A stretch of DNA of 64,000 bases from Prochilodus magdalenae (lineage: Eukaryota; Chordata; Actinopteri; Characiformes; Prochilodontidae). Positions 53,321 to 63,471 of this stretch are shown piece after piece. The translations under genes were made by a program, and so were the position numbers. The stretch's first letter is position 1, and the number at the start of each line of letters is the position of its first letter. The stretch covers positions 1 to 64,000 of the forward strand of contig JAMWET010006808.1 in the NCBI GenBank assembly GCA_024036415.1, given 5' to 3'. Under the pieces are notes generated by a model. That model did not search any database. It was given only the letters and a program-made list of their open reading frames with translations, and was not told the DNA's origin.

Positions 53321-53829
53321 GTGTGGGGACCCCTCACACGAAATGACTTCATTAGCTGGGACAGGCATCCTACTGAGGCTCTGCACATGGAGTTCTGCAG
53401 AAACATCCTCCATGTGCAGAGAAAAGTCCCTAACACTGCCTGCAGAGCTGAGTTAGGGCAGTTTCCACTGCTACTGAACATTCAGAGTAGAGCCCTAAAC
53501 TTTTGGAAACACATCAAATGCAGTGACCCCCAATCACTGCACTACAGAGCACTGGCCAGTCAGGAGCTGAACATGGAGAGGAGTCCCCTGAGCCAGCTGG
53601 TCCTCAAGCTCAGCGACCTAAAACCAAACGACATCACCAACAGTAAACATCCTCACCACACACTCACTCAGAAAATCAAAACCAACCAAATTATAACCCA
53701 CCAAAAACACAATTACACCAACTACTGGACCCAAACTACCCAACACAAACTAAAGGTCTATTCAGCCCTAAACCGGGACTACACACTAGCGCCTTACCTG
53801 ACCACCATCAGAGACCAAAGAGAGAGAGA
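53321..53829 (+). pseudogene. LINE ORF2 C-terminal region, copy 2, cut by Tx1-like insertion
   Basis: The frame reads SWDRHPTEALHMEFCRNILH, VPNTACRAELGQFPLLLNIQ, DPQSLHYRALASQELNMER and LAPYLTTIRDQRERD. It matches 39800-40031 of copy 1. The closing CCHC finger seen in copy 1 is missing because the frame runs into GAGAGAGAG at 53818, where the third Tx1-like LINE begins. Confidence 0.75.
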
Positions 53830-53953
53830 CTTTTGACTTTGAAACGGCTTTAATTCACATCCAACTCTAGAAACAAACAACATACAACTTAAAACAGCCA
53901 AACCCCGCATTACCACATCCCTACACTACCATACCCCCCACACTACCACACCG

Positions 53954-55139
53954 TTACTTTACAAATTCCTGATCGTCAGGTTCACAAATATAACCCCCAA
54001 GCCCCCACACAGTGAAAAAGGAATCCACATCATCAGTAAGTTTATAAAAAGCATATTCCAACCAGAGCCGCTGTAGGATAAAACCCCTCGCCATTAGCAA
54101 AGGATCTGTCCCCCCACGTCCCCTGACCTTGTTCTTCCTACTGCACCAGATCACCAGTTTTGCAGTAGCGAACAAAAAGTTCAGGAGGACTACTTTCTCT
54201 TTCTTGGGAACTGAATACTTGGGCCCGTAAATGAACAAGCTGGGCTCAAAAGAACCTAAAATCATTACTCCCCAGTTCCAAACCACACGCAGTAACTGAC
54301 ACAAATGGGGACACTAAAGAAACACATGGAAAACCGTCTCAGTGACCCCGCAAAAAGGACAACCCTCCCCAACCAACGGATCAAGTCGTGCCACATGTCT
54401 GTTTTAGCTAAAATCCCATGCACAAGTCTCCACTGGAGATCTCACATTCTCTTTTCATTGGGTCTTTTGTACAGGGACCGCCAGCTACCTTTCGGGGAAG
54501 AGCCTGACCCCATAACCTCAGTCCACTTTGTTTCATGTAGGTCCATCAGAGCCTGGAAGTTTAGAGTCTTTGTGCAGGCACAATACAGGGCCAGCTTCGT
54601 TAGTCCAATGAAGCTCCCAAGAATCGGGATCTCCAGTGAGAGAAGCTTTCCTTGTCCCTCTTCCCAGCCTTCCTGTTCCACTCTGACCACACACTCTGGA
54701 GAAACAGCCAATCCACTGTGATGGTCCTCTACGGATGTTGCTTCCAAAAAGCCAAGAGCAGAGGCTGAGAGACCACACCTCATGTGGTCCAACACCTGGG
54801 AGGCCAGGCGCACTGACCTGAGTCCGGCCCGATTCGCCAGCTGCCCTGCATTCACCCAGTCCAAGCCTCTCCTCAAATGGCAACCTTATTGATCCCGGCC
54901 TCGAGGAGGCTGACCCTTAGTGTGCCAGAAACATGGGACATTGTGGGAAGGGCAGGGTTAAAAAACAAAGGCTCTTCAAACACCCAGTAGGCAGGCAACG
55001 GCTCTTCCTTTGAAAAGGACAAGAGCTGCCATGTCTGCAAAACCGTAGAGTAGAACGATGTCAAGCTTCCTAATTCCAGAGAGTCCAGTGAAAGATAAAA
55101 CAGGTGTCTGTCCAGGCCCATCCATCTGAGCATGGCGCC
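53954..55139 (-). pseudogene. Tx1-like ORF2 post-RT and C-terminal region, copy 3
   Basis: Three broken frames carry, in element order, MGLDRHLFYLSLDSLELGSL and EEPLPAYWVFEEPLFFNPAL (55139-54873), then LGLGECRAAGESGRT and HEVWSLSLCSWLFG (54883-54533), then YGPKYSVPKKEKVVLLNFLF and MARGFILQRLWLEYAFYKLT (54304-53954). The order and wording follow copy 1 (5685-4358). At least four frameshifts or stops are present. Confidence 0.72.
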
Positions 55140-55147
55140 CCCCGAGG

Positions 55148-56915
55148 CGGACGTGTTTGTTCGCTCCTCTCCTGGATGTCGCTTTTTTCGCTTTTCTTTT
55201 CGTTTTTGTATGTTTTTTCTTCTTGTTTTAGACACAGTACATAAATGCCTTGCGCTATACACCTACAGCAGGCAGGCATTACTGGACATTGCTGCACAAA
55301 ATTGGAAATTTACTGGACAAATTCCGCCGGAGCTGCAACACATCGTGCGCCCCGAAAGCCACCGCCACCACCCCCATGAAGGCCCCGGACCAACGACCTC
55401 GAGTGAGTACGCGGACCCCAGAATAGCGCTTCGGAGACGGCGACGCAAGCGAGGCAAGAGAGGCGGGCTCCATGCTAGGCTAAAAGCTCGCGCTAGCCGT
55501 CCACCGCTACCCAGCCTCTTGCTAGCTAACGTACGGTCTCTGGAGAACAAGTTGGACGAACTGAGAGCCAGGATTACATCGCAGAGGGAAGTAAGAGAGT
55601 GCTGCGCTCTGATTTTCTCCGAGACCTGGCTTTCAGAAACCGTCCCGGACTCCGCTGTACAGCTAGAGACTCATTCATTGCATCGGGGAGACCGGACTGC
55701 AGCCTCCGGTAAGATGTCAGGGGGCGGTGTGTGTGTGTGTATGTCAACAACTCGTGGTGTATGGATGTACGGACTGTTTATAAGCACTGTTCCCAAGATC
55801 TGGAGTTTTTATTATTGAGATGCCGTCCCTTTTACCTACCAAGGGAATTCACGTGTGTGTTTTTGGCTGCTGTTTACATTCATCCGCGGGCTAACTACAC
55901 AGCGGCGCTCAGCAAACTCTATGACGTCATCAGCGCGTTGGAGACGGCTCATCCTGATGCTGTTTTCATTGTCGCGGGTGATTTCAACCAGTGCAATCTA
56001 CGGACTGTATTAACTAAATACCACCAGCATGTGGACATTCCCACCCGTGGCAAGAACACCTTAGACCACGTTTACAGCAACATACGTGGTGGACTTAAGG
56101 CTGCACGCCGCCCCTCATTTGGAGATTCGGACCATATTTCTTTGTTCATGTACCCAGTCTACAGACAAAGACTCAAACAGTCAGACCCTGTCAGCAGACA
56201 GGTTCAACTATGGACACCTGAGGCTGAAAGCACTCTACAGGACTGTTTTGCTACAACAGACTGGGATGTGTTTAGAGCTGCAGCCACTCTGGAGGACTCT
56301 TCTGTAAGCATAGATGACTATGCTGAGTATGTGACTGGGTACATTCACACCTGTATTGAGAACATTGTACCCATCATACAAGTCCGGAAGTTCCCCAACC
56401 AGAAACCCTGGGTAAACAGTGAGGTACTGCAAATGCTAAGAGCACGCTCTGTCGCATTCAAATCTGGCGACGAGACTGAGCTCAAAGTTGCGCAGTACAA
56501 ACTGAAGAAGGCCATAAGATCAGCCAAGAGACAGCACAGAGAGAAGACAGAGAGACTGTACTCTACCGCTGACCCCAGGAGAATGTGGCAATGTCTGGAC
56601 CAAATTACAGACTTCAGGTCCAGGGCCCGGCAACATCATCAGCTCATCAGGCAGCCTTCCCGACGACCTCAATGCCTTCTACACACGCGCTTTGAGACCC
56701 CAACCCCCACCACCCCCACAGAAAACACACACCCCACAACCACTCGACCCCCTTCCCCCCCACCAGTCGTCTCATCAGCCCAGGTACACAAAGCCCTGAG
56801 GAGGATTAATCCTCGCAAAGCTACGGGACCAGACAACATTCCTGGACGGGCCCTCAGAGCATGTGCTAACGAGCTGGCTGATGTTTTCACCTCCATCTTC
56901 AAACCTTTCCCTTAG
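55148..56915 (+). pseudogene. L2-type LINE endonuclease and linker, frameshifted in a GT run
   Basis: The first frame runs to 55818 and has LLANVRSLENKLDELRARIT and LIFSETWLSETVPDSAV (asparagine and glutamate motifs). At 55727-55742 a GTGTGTGTGTGTGT run shifts the frame; the second frame (55731-56915) continues with FTCVFLAAVYIHPRANYTAA, VFIVAGDFNQCNL and RRPSFGDSDHISLFMYP. GDFN and SDH are the remaining metal and histidine motifs, so all catalytic motifs are intact apart from the shift. The linker ends [20 protein letters not shown], the start of RT. The ATG at 55132 belongs to flanking sequence. Confidence 0.82.
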
Positions 56916-57480
56916 ACAATGCACCGTTCCCACATGCTACAAGACCACCACTGTTGTCCCCCTCCCTAAGAAGAATCCCCCATCCTGCCTGAATGACTAC
57001 AGACCAGTAGCACTCACTCCAATCATTATGAAGTGCTTCGAGAGAGTGGTGCTGTCCCACATTCAGAGCAGTATACCGAACACTACAGACCCTCTGCAAT
57101 ACGCATACAGGTCCAACAGGTCTACCTCAGACGCCATTGCCGCCGCCCTTCATGTTTCCCTATCCCACCTGGAAAATAAAGACTCCTATGTTAGGATACT
57201 CTTTATTGATTACAGCTCCGCCTTCAACACGGTCGTCCCCCACAGACTCACGTATAAACTCTCATCTCTCGGACTACATCCCACCCTCTGTGACTGGCTA
57301 CTGAGCTTCCTGACTGGCAGGCCCCAGTCTGTCAGGATTGGAAACAGGACCTCAGCCATCATCACCCACCAACATTGGTACCCACCGCAGGGCTGTGTCC
57401 TTAGCCCTATCCTCTACACCCTGTTCACCCACGATTGTGTCGCCACCCATCCTGGCAACATCATTCTGAAAGTTTGCTGA
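56863..57480 (+). pseudogene. L2-type LINE reverse transcriptase, first half
   Basis: The frame carries [60 protein letters not shown] and [20 protein letters not shown]. The first catalytic aspartate ([10 protein letters not shown]) and the QGCVLSP block are intact. A one-base shift near 56905 separates it from the linker, and another near 57468 puts the following FADDTAV box in the next frame. The polymerase primes from the nicked target; this copy needs both shifts corrected to be read through. Confidence 0.84.
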
Positions 57481-58156
57481 CGACACCGCTGTGATAGGTC
57501 GTATCACTGGCGGAGACGAGGCAGCCTACAGGAAGGAGGTGGACAGTCTGGTGGCATGGTGTACCAAAAACAACCTAACCCTCAACACGGACAAGACCAA
57601 GGAGATGATAGTGGACATGAGAAAGGAGAGGAGACCTCATCAGCCACTATTTATCCGGGACCTTGAGGTAGAGAGGGTTAGCAGCTTTAAGTACTTAGGG
57701 GTCCACATCAGTGATGACCTCACCTGGACACTGAACACCACATATGTGCTAAAGAGGGCTCAGCAGCGGCTGTACTTTCTAAGGAGGCTGAGGAAATTTG
57801 GCATGTCACCCAGAATCCTCAGCAACTTCAGAAAAAACAGCTGCATCATTGAATCCATCCTGACCAGCTGCATCACTGTGTGGTATGGCAGCACTACTGT
57901 GAAGGACCGCAAACGCCTGCAGAGAGTGGTAAAGACTGCTACCAAAATCACCAAGATGGCACAACCCTCTCTGCAGAGCATCTACAATCTCAGAGTCCAC
58001 AGGAGAGCTGCCTCCATCATCAAAGATCCCACCCACCCCCAACATGGACTATTTACACTTCTACCTTCAGGTCGGAGGTACAGAAGCGTGAAATGCCGGA
58101 CTACCAGATTAAAGAACTCTTTCTTTCCCACAGCCATCAGACTCTTAAACAGTTGA
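57464..58156 (+). pseudogene. L2-type LINE reverse transcriptase, second half and C-terminus
   Basis: The frame opens [20 protein letters not shown] with the catalytic FADD intact and continues NNLTLNTDKTKEMIVDMRKE, SSFKYLGVHISDDLTWTLNT, LYFLRRLRKFGMSPRILSNF, SCIIESILTSCITVWYGSTT and LFTLLPSGRRYRSVKCRTTR, ending FFPTAIRLLNS and TGA at 58155. It covers the palm end, thumb and C-terminal domain typical of the group. There is no stop inside this part. Confidence 0.85.
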
Positions 58157-58620
58157 GCTGATGTCTCTCCTCATAGACATCACTGTATTTATAAAAATTG
58201 CACTAACTCATATCCTTCTGCACATGAATAGTTGCACTACTGTACTTGACTGTTTGTGTCTGCATACAGCTGCACACATCGTTTTGCACATGTAACTGTT
58301 CTTGTATGGTTATATTTCAGCTCATTTTGCACAAACACCACTTTACTACAGACTGTTACAATGTAACTAATGTAGCACATACCTGCACAATGTATATAGC
58401 CTGTATAATTCTAAATTGTTTACATTTTATATTTTATATTTTATTTATATATTCTCTGCATGCTTAATTTTTGATCCTTGTTATCTGTCTATTTATATTT
58501 ATACTTTTTATTCTATGACATCCAGTGTGGGCAGCAAAGTAAGAATTTCATTGTACAGGGAAACTAGTTTCCTTACTGTGCATATGACAATAAAGCTTTG
58601 AATCTTGAATCTTGAATCCA
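58157..58620 (+). other. L2-type LINE 3' UTR and tail
   Basis: AT-rich non-coding 3' UTR ending in TGACAATAAA and three AATCTTG-like repeats. The 3' repeats are the usual end of CR1/L2-group LINEs. Confidence 0.75.
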
Positions 58621-58628
58621 CCCCGAGG

Positions 58629-59760
58629 AGTTCAGCAAAGGGAGACTGTTTGACTCTGTCCCTAAACCCATTAACATTTAGAGATCCCACCCTTAAAACT
58701 CTCATGAGTTCAGAAAAAAAGGGGAGGAGACAGTACAGAAAGAGCCAGAGAGTGCAGACAGAGCACAGACATGTGCACGGTCAGAGCAGGCTCTAGAACC
58801 GGACTTCACAGATTTAGCTTTCCGGACCGCAGTCACCAACTTCTTTAAACAAAACCGTTTCTGCCGTGAGAGGACGTCATACCCGACATTCTTCTGCACC
58901 TTTAGCACAGAGCACACGAACTTCTCCAGATCAGGAAAGAAGTCCTTCACTTCCACTGACCGGCCTCTAGTCTCGTCCAGAAAGGCATTAATCTGGTCTA
59001 TCGTGTACAGCACATCCCCGCTGAACTGACTTCAGCCAGCATCAGATCTCTCAGACAGTCTCTGAGCCTCCTCCTCCTCCATGTACTCTTCTACAGACAC
59101 AACAGAGCCCGACTGTGATTCACAAACAGCTACAGGCTCTACGGGCTCCACCGAGTCCCGCGCCGCCGTGCTAAACACGCTAGCGCTCAGCCCAGCTACG
59201 ACACCACTATCAGTCACCCCACTGACCTCCCAACCATCTCCACCAGTCTGAGCACTAGTTTCACATTCACCCTGACCAGCCTGCATCGTGTTCCCCTCGT
59301 TCTCTAAAACACTCGCCACCAAGCCTTCACTCACCTCGCTGTTTCAGCGCCACGTTTTTACAGCCGAGCGGAATCATGGTGATAGTGCTAGCCAGTTTAC
59401 CAAAGCGACCGAGCTCCTTTACCAGCAGCTCACTAGGAAGGAAAGGAGGGACATTAGAAATGGTGACTTTGGTAGCCGGTGTGAGTAACGGACACACCAG
59501 TACAAAAGTCTCCAACACCCAGATACCGCTCTCCACTAACTGGTTAACCAAACGCTCGTCTTTCAGAAACACCACCACAGCTTTATTCATCCGCGAGGCG
59601 GAGGAAATGTGCTCATGGCCAACTCTCTCCCCTACGGCCAGAAGCACATCCTCAACAGTGGCTTCCACACACGGGAAACAACGAAACCCGTTTGCGCAGG
59701 ACAGGGATGGCCATGGCCAAATGAATGGCCGCCTTCAGCGGCAAAGAACCTGAGCAGTCT
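58629..59760 (-). pseudogene. Tx1-like ORF1 and start of ORF2, copy 3
   Basis: The frame 59668-59327 begins MEATVEDVLLAVGERVGHEH and continues ASRMNKAVVVFLKDERLVNQ, ATKVTISNVPPFLPSEL and MIPLGCKNVALKQ, the ORF1 N-terminal domain. A shift near 59335 leads to acidic and serine-rich frames (59334-59032: VVSVEEYMEEEEAQRLSERS; 59013-58702: INAFLDETRGRSVEVKDFF). The zinc knuckle expected between these parts is not seen, so it is deleted. A frame from 58705 begins MRVLRVGSLNVNGFRDRVKQ, the endonuclease start with the catalytic asparagine, before the L2-type insertion. Confidence 0.78.
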
Positions 59761-59863
59761 ACACTTGAGAAACAGTAAGAAATATAGAAATGAGGGAAGG
59801 AAAAGAAGAGGTTATATATAAATATATAAATATAAGAGTGAAGAGTACACACACTCTCACAAG

Positions 59864-59964
59864 GTGAGAGAGAGAGAGAGAAAGAGAGGGAGAGAGAGAG
59901 AGGGTGAGAGAGAGAGAGAAAAAGAGAAGGAGAGAGAGAGAAAAAGAGAAGGAGAGAAAGAGAC

Positions 59965-60000
<36 letters not shown>

Positions 60001-60005
60001 AGAGA
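59864..60005. repeat. (GA)n microsatellite at Tx1-like copy 3 5' end
   Basis: About 140 bp of impure GA between the LINE 5' end and the start of duplication A copy 2. The 3' side of the LINE has only a short GA run (53818-53829). Confidence 0.95.
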
Positions 60006-60170
60006 GGGGGAGACAGGAGGAGTAAAACAAACAGAAGCTCATGGAACAGGACAACAAAAGACACATGGAAGAGACAAGAAACAGAGAACCAGAGAAAACA
60101 GAGGCAAGACAAGACAGGACGTGACCATACCACAGAACCACAAACCCAACAACCTTAACAAACTGTCTTA

Positions 60171-60212
60171 CACACACACACACGCACTCACACACACACA
60201 CACACACACACA
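60171..60212. repeat. (CA)n microsatellite
   Basis: Short CA run equivalent to 9692-9784 but less than half as long. Confidence 0.95.
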
Positions 60213-60300
60213 CTGTATGTAAAATTATTTGATGTAATTGTAATAATATCTAATATTTGTGTTTGTGTGTTTACATAGAGACTGTAATTCAGTAACTCAC

Positions 60301-60474
60301 TGTAGTGTCTCCAGTTTACAGTGTGGATCCTCCAGCAGATTAGAGAACAGCTTCACTCCTGACTCTCCTGGATTATTAGAGCTCAGATCCAGCTCTCTCA
60401 GGTGTGAGGGGTTTGATTTCAGAGCTGAAACTAAAGCAACACAGCCTTCCTCTGTAATACCGCACCTGAACAGA
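60301..60474 (-). CDS. NLRC3-like leucine-rich-repeat exon 1 (duplication A copy 2)
   Basis: This 174-bp exon encodes LFRCGITEEGCVALVSALKS, NPSHLRELDLSSNNPGESG and VKLFSNLLEDPHCKLETL. The acceptor is CTCTCTACAG above 60474 and the donor GTGAGT at 60300-60295. It is the first LRR exon in gene order inside the window and the duplicate of exon 4 (10034-9861). Replacements such as NNPG for NKPG and LFSNLL for LLSDLL are unique to it. The frame is open. The NACHT-bearing exon, if the gene is intact, would lie to the right of the window. Confidence 0.85.
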
Positions 60475-62389
60475 CTGTAGAGAGAAGAATAAAAAACAAC
60501 ATATGCAAGTGACTTCAAGTGACTTTTCAACAGTTTTGAATAATTCAAGGGTTAAGGTCTAAACAGAATCATTCAGGTTTGATGTGAAGTAGCTGACTGT
60601 AGAGGCTTTAACTTCTTTACAATGGTGATGATGGGAAACAGGGCCGTCTTGTCTACCACACAAAGATAGCCATTTTATTTATTATACAAAACCACCAGTG
60701 AACTTATACGAGTCTCCAGCTCAGATTTATATGTAAATGATGATCATGGTAAAACAGTGATAAATCAGAAAGACCCTGTGTGCTCCCTTCCACCATTAAT
60801 GTAACTTAAAAATTGCTTTTCATGATGGCCTGATGTGAAATGTTCTATTAGATCAAAACTTTCTAAGAGTCTGTCACAGTGGTGGTGATAGCAACTAGGC
60901 GCCACCTCTAAAAGCAAGTGTGTAATGCTCATTTTGCAGCTGGATAAAATTTGGATGGATTCAATTTACACCTTCACTAAAATGCAGAAAAAGCTCATCA
61001 GCACATTGTTTCTGCTTTACTTCTGTTTTCCCTTTATTTTTACTAAGTTGTTAAGCTTGAATCCAAAATGGATCAGGGCTGCGGGACAACTTTGGCCTTT
61101 TTGTATTCTCCTTCTTCTTTTTGTTCATCCTATCACCTGCTAGTTGGTGCTCAGCACATACGTCTATCTAATGTTGTAAAAGTATGATTAATATCTTACC
61201 ATGCTTTGTGGACTTTACAGTTTGAGACTCCCAGCATATACCTAACCCTTTTCTGTTTCTGCTCCCCTACAGCCGAGAGACCCCCATTACTACAAGCCAG
61301 CAATACCAAAACCTCTGCTCTGATGTGCGTCAGGTTCTAAATATAATGTACAGTATCAGTACTGGACTTAACTATTGTAAAGGCTGATATTTAATAGATT
61401 TGGTACATACCCTTAAATAGGTTGTGACATACCAAACCTTTATGTTCAAAGATTTTAAATACCTGATTTGATCAGACACTGGTCTCTTCATGTGTAACTG
61501 TTAATGTTCTCACCTCAGGCCCTGTATCCTCCACTCCTCCTGTCTCTATCACTGCTCTCCTCCTGCTCCTAAGATATACTATGGCTGCAGTGATGCATGT
61601 CTAAGGTAAAGCTCCTGAAATTTAAAAACTACTAAACTAGTATTTTACTGTGAGTGTACTTAAAGTCTTTTACTTTCCAGTACAGAAAGTTAACTTGTAC
61701 TTGAACAGATAAATATCATCACTGTATCGTAACATGAATCAGAGTGTAGAGTCTAACTACAGTAGCAGATTTGACCAGTATGCTCCCTGTGTTATAATGA
61801 CTGCTCCACCATTAAAGTTGGAACAGGATAACTGGAATGCGAAGCTGACAGTCAGCACCAGGATGTAAAGGCTCAAATGCACATTTCAAGGTGGAAAAGA
61901 AAAATCTGAACATAAATCTGGCAAATAAGAAGCTTCAGATGTAATTTAGATGTGATTCTGTTAGTTTTAGATTAGGAGGTTTGTGAGACTATGAAAGAGA
62001 CTAAACAGGCAGCACTGTTGATGGTGGGGGTCTCTGAACCCAGTGAATCCTTCACTTCACCATGTGGACACAGAACTGACAAACACCTTGTTTGAACTAT
62101 TGGCTGCGATGCCTCCATGATATCCAGTATGGCTCTGTTTCATCTGTATCCATAAGCTGTTAGGAATGTAAACAAATCCAGAAGAAATTAATACAGTACA
62201 GACATAAGGCTCTGTCCATATACATATTTAATGCTCCGTATAAATGAGTCTTAAGTCTGTAAGTGTAACTGAGGTATTATTACTTTTTTATTATTTACTT
62301 TTCCCTGTTTTTTTTGTACTGTTGCAATATTTATAGGAATATTCTCATGTGAACTTCACCAAAACTTTTATTTTGGTTTCCTAATTCAT
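60475..62389. other. Non-coding intron/flank within duplication A copy 2
   Basis: Matches 10035-12349 with scattered substitutions and a few deletions (for example about 200 bases equivalent to 11035-11230 are missing). No exon is recognised. Confidence 0.6.
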
Positions 62390-63471
62390 GTTTTTGTGTA
62401 TTAAAAGTTAAATAAATACACAATTTAAACAGTTAAGTAGCTAGACTTTGGGCCAGTTTTGCCCATGTAGCCTGGTTAAAAATCTGTACAACTGTATTTA
62501 TAGTTCATAGAAAACACGAACAATCATAGCTGTTAAAACATGCTCCTGTTGCTTTAAGAGATTTTCCGCTAGGCTAGGTTGCAGTGTACGAGCTGGACAT
62601 GTGTTCGGTGTCAGCAGGTTAGTAGTACTTTTAACTCATTGGCTGAACAGCTGTAACTGATCAATAGTGGTGATCTAAGGGTTGGGACTTGGAGAGAGAG
62701 CCGGAGCAGGGATGAAGAAGAGAAGGAGGTTTCGGAGGAGTTCGAGTTAGTGTTCAGTAAATAACTGACCGTTGACTAACTTACTGAGCGAAAACCGCAG
62801 TGATCCAACTTTGCTGCGTGCGTGCGCCTTCCCAGTGACTGTTTGTGCTGAACCAGGTCAGTTAGCGGTAGCGGCTAGCTCCACCGAGCACCGGAGTTCT
62901 GCTCTCTCAGGTTTCAAGGAGGACATTACCCAGACAGGACTCTGAACTGCTGGGTTGTTCAGAATTCCTCCGGCTTCGAGGGAGGACAGTACCCGCTTGC
63001 TTGCTGTATCTACCAGGGGTAGTGAGAGACTACTGCTGTGCTGAACATTCCTGAAAACTGGGGAACGTTGTTCATTTGGCTCAGTGAGAAGAGGCCATTG
63101 TCTGTTTTTAAAGCCCCACCGCACACAAGCATCATCACAGGCCTGCAACGGGGGGTGTTGTGTGAGTGTGTGTGTGTGTGTGTAAGTGTGAGTGTGTGTG
63201 TGAGTTGTGTGTGTGGGTGTGAGTGAGTGAGTGAGTGTGTGTTTGTGTGTGAGTTAGTGTGAGTGTGAGTGTGGGCCCACATTTGCTTTAACACGAAGGT
63301 TGAAGTCACTGAGTTTACAATGGTAATGTCGCACTACTGAGTTTACACGGGTAATAGTGAGCTGCTGAGTTAACTGGGTTCTCGCCTGCTGTGAATGTAC
63401 CTTTTGTTATTGGGTTGTTAAGTTCTTTCCTGAACATTTTTTCATTCTGAAGCTGCCAAACCGGGTTGTTC
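62390..63471 (+). repeat. Single unit equivalent to the tandem units of copy 1
   Basis: Same order of landmarks as 12350-13320 and 13330-14602 (TTAAAAGTTAAATAAATACA, GCAGTGTACGAGCTGG, TCAGAATTCCTCCGGCTTCG, CTGCCAAACCGGGTTGTTC) without the GTGTG patches. A TG-rich minisatellite occupies 63150-63275. No coding exon is recognised. Confidence 0.7.

Larger units (their letters stand above)
46719..53829 (+). mobile_element. Esterase-ORF1 LINE copy 2, hosting a DNA transposon
   Basis: This plus-strand LINE is of the same type as 36160-40636 and better preserved. A leader (46719-47208) is followed by ORF1 with coiled coil and SGNH domain (47209-48716), a TA-flanked DNA transposon (48893-50821) in the spacer, and then ORF2 with endonuclease, RT and C-terminus from ATG at 50918. 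The element is cut at 53829, where a short GA run inside ORF2 carries the third Tx1-like LINE. Confidence 0.8.
55148..58620 (+). mobile_element. L2/CR1-type LINE, nearly full length
   Basis: The plus-strand element of about 3.5 kb encodes endonuclease, linker, reverse transcriptase and C-terminus. It ends in a 3' UTR with TATGACAATAAAGCTTTG followed by AATCTTG repeats (58584-58619). An 8-bp CCCCGAGG flanks both ends as a likely target duplication. Only about three frameshifts separate the coding parts, so it is among the youngest elements in the window. A truncated relative is at 20590-21451. Confidence 0.82.
53830..59863 (-). mobile_element. Tx1-like LINE copy 3, internally deleted, split by an L2-type LINE
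   Basis: On the minus strand, ORF1 and the first residues of the endonuclease lie at 59760-58629 and the post-RT part of ORF2 at 55139-53830. The middle (most of the endonuclease and all of the RT) is missing. An L2-type LINE (55148-58620) occupies the gap, flanked by CCCCGAGG on both sides (55140-55147 and 58621-58628). This suggests the Tx1-like copy was already deleted when the L2-type element inserted. GA repeats touch both outer ends. Confidence 0.78.

Noticed and set aside
55132..55147. ATG at 55132 as the true start of the L2-type LINE protein
   Set aside because: It lies left of the CCCCGAGG target word, so it belongs to the flanking Tx1-like sequence.
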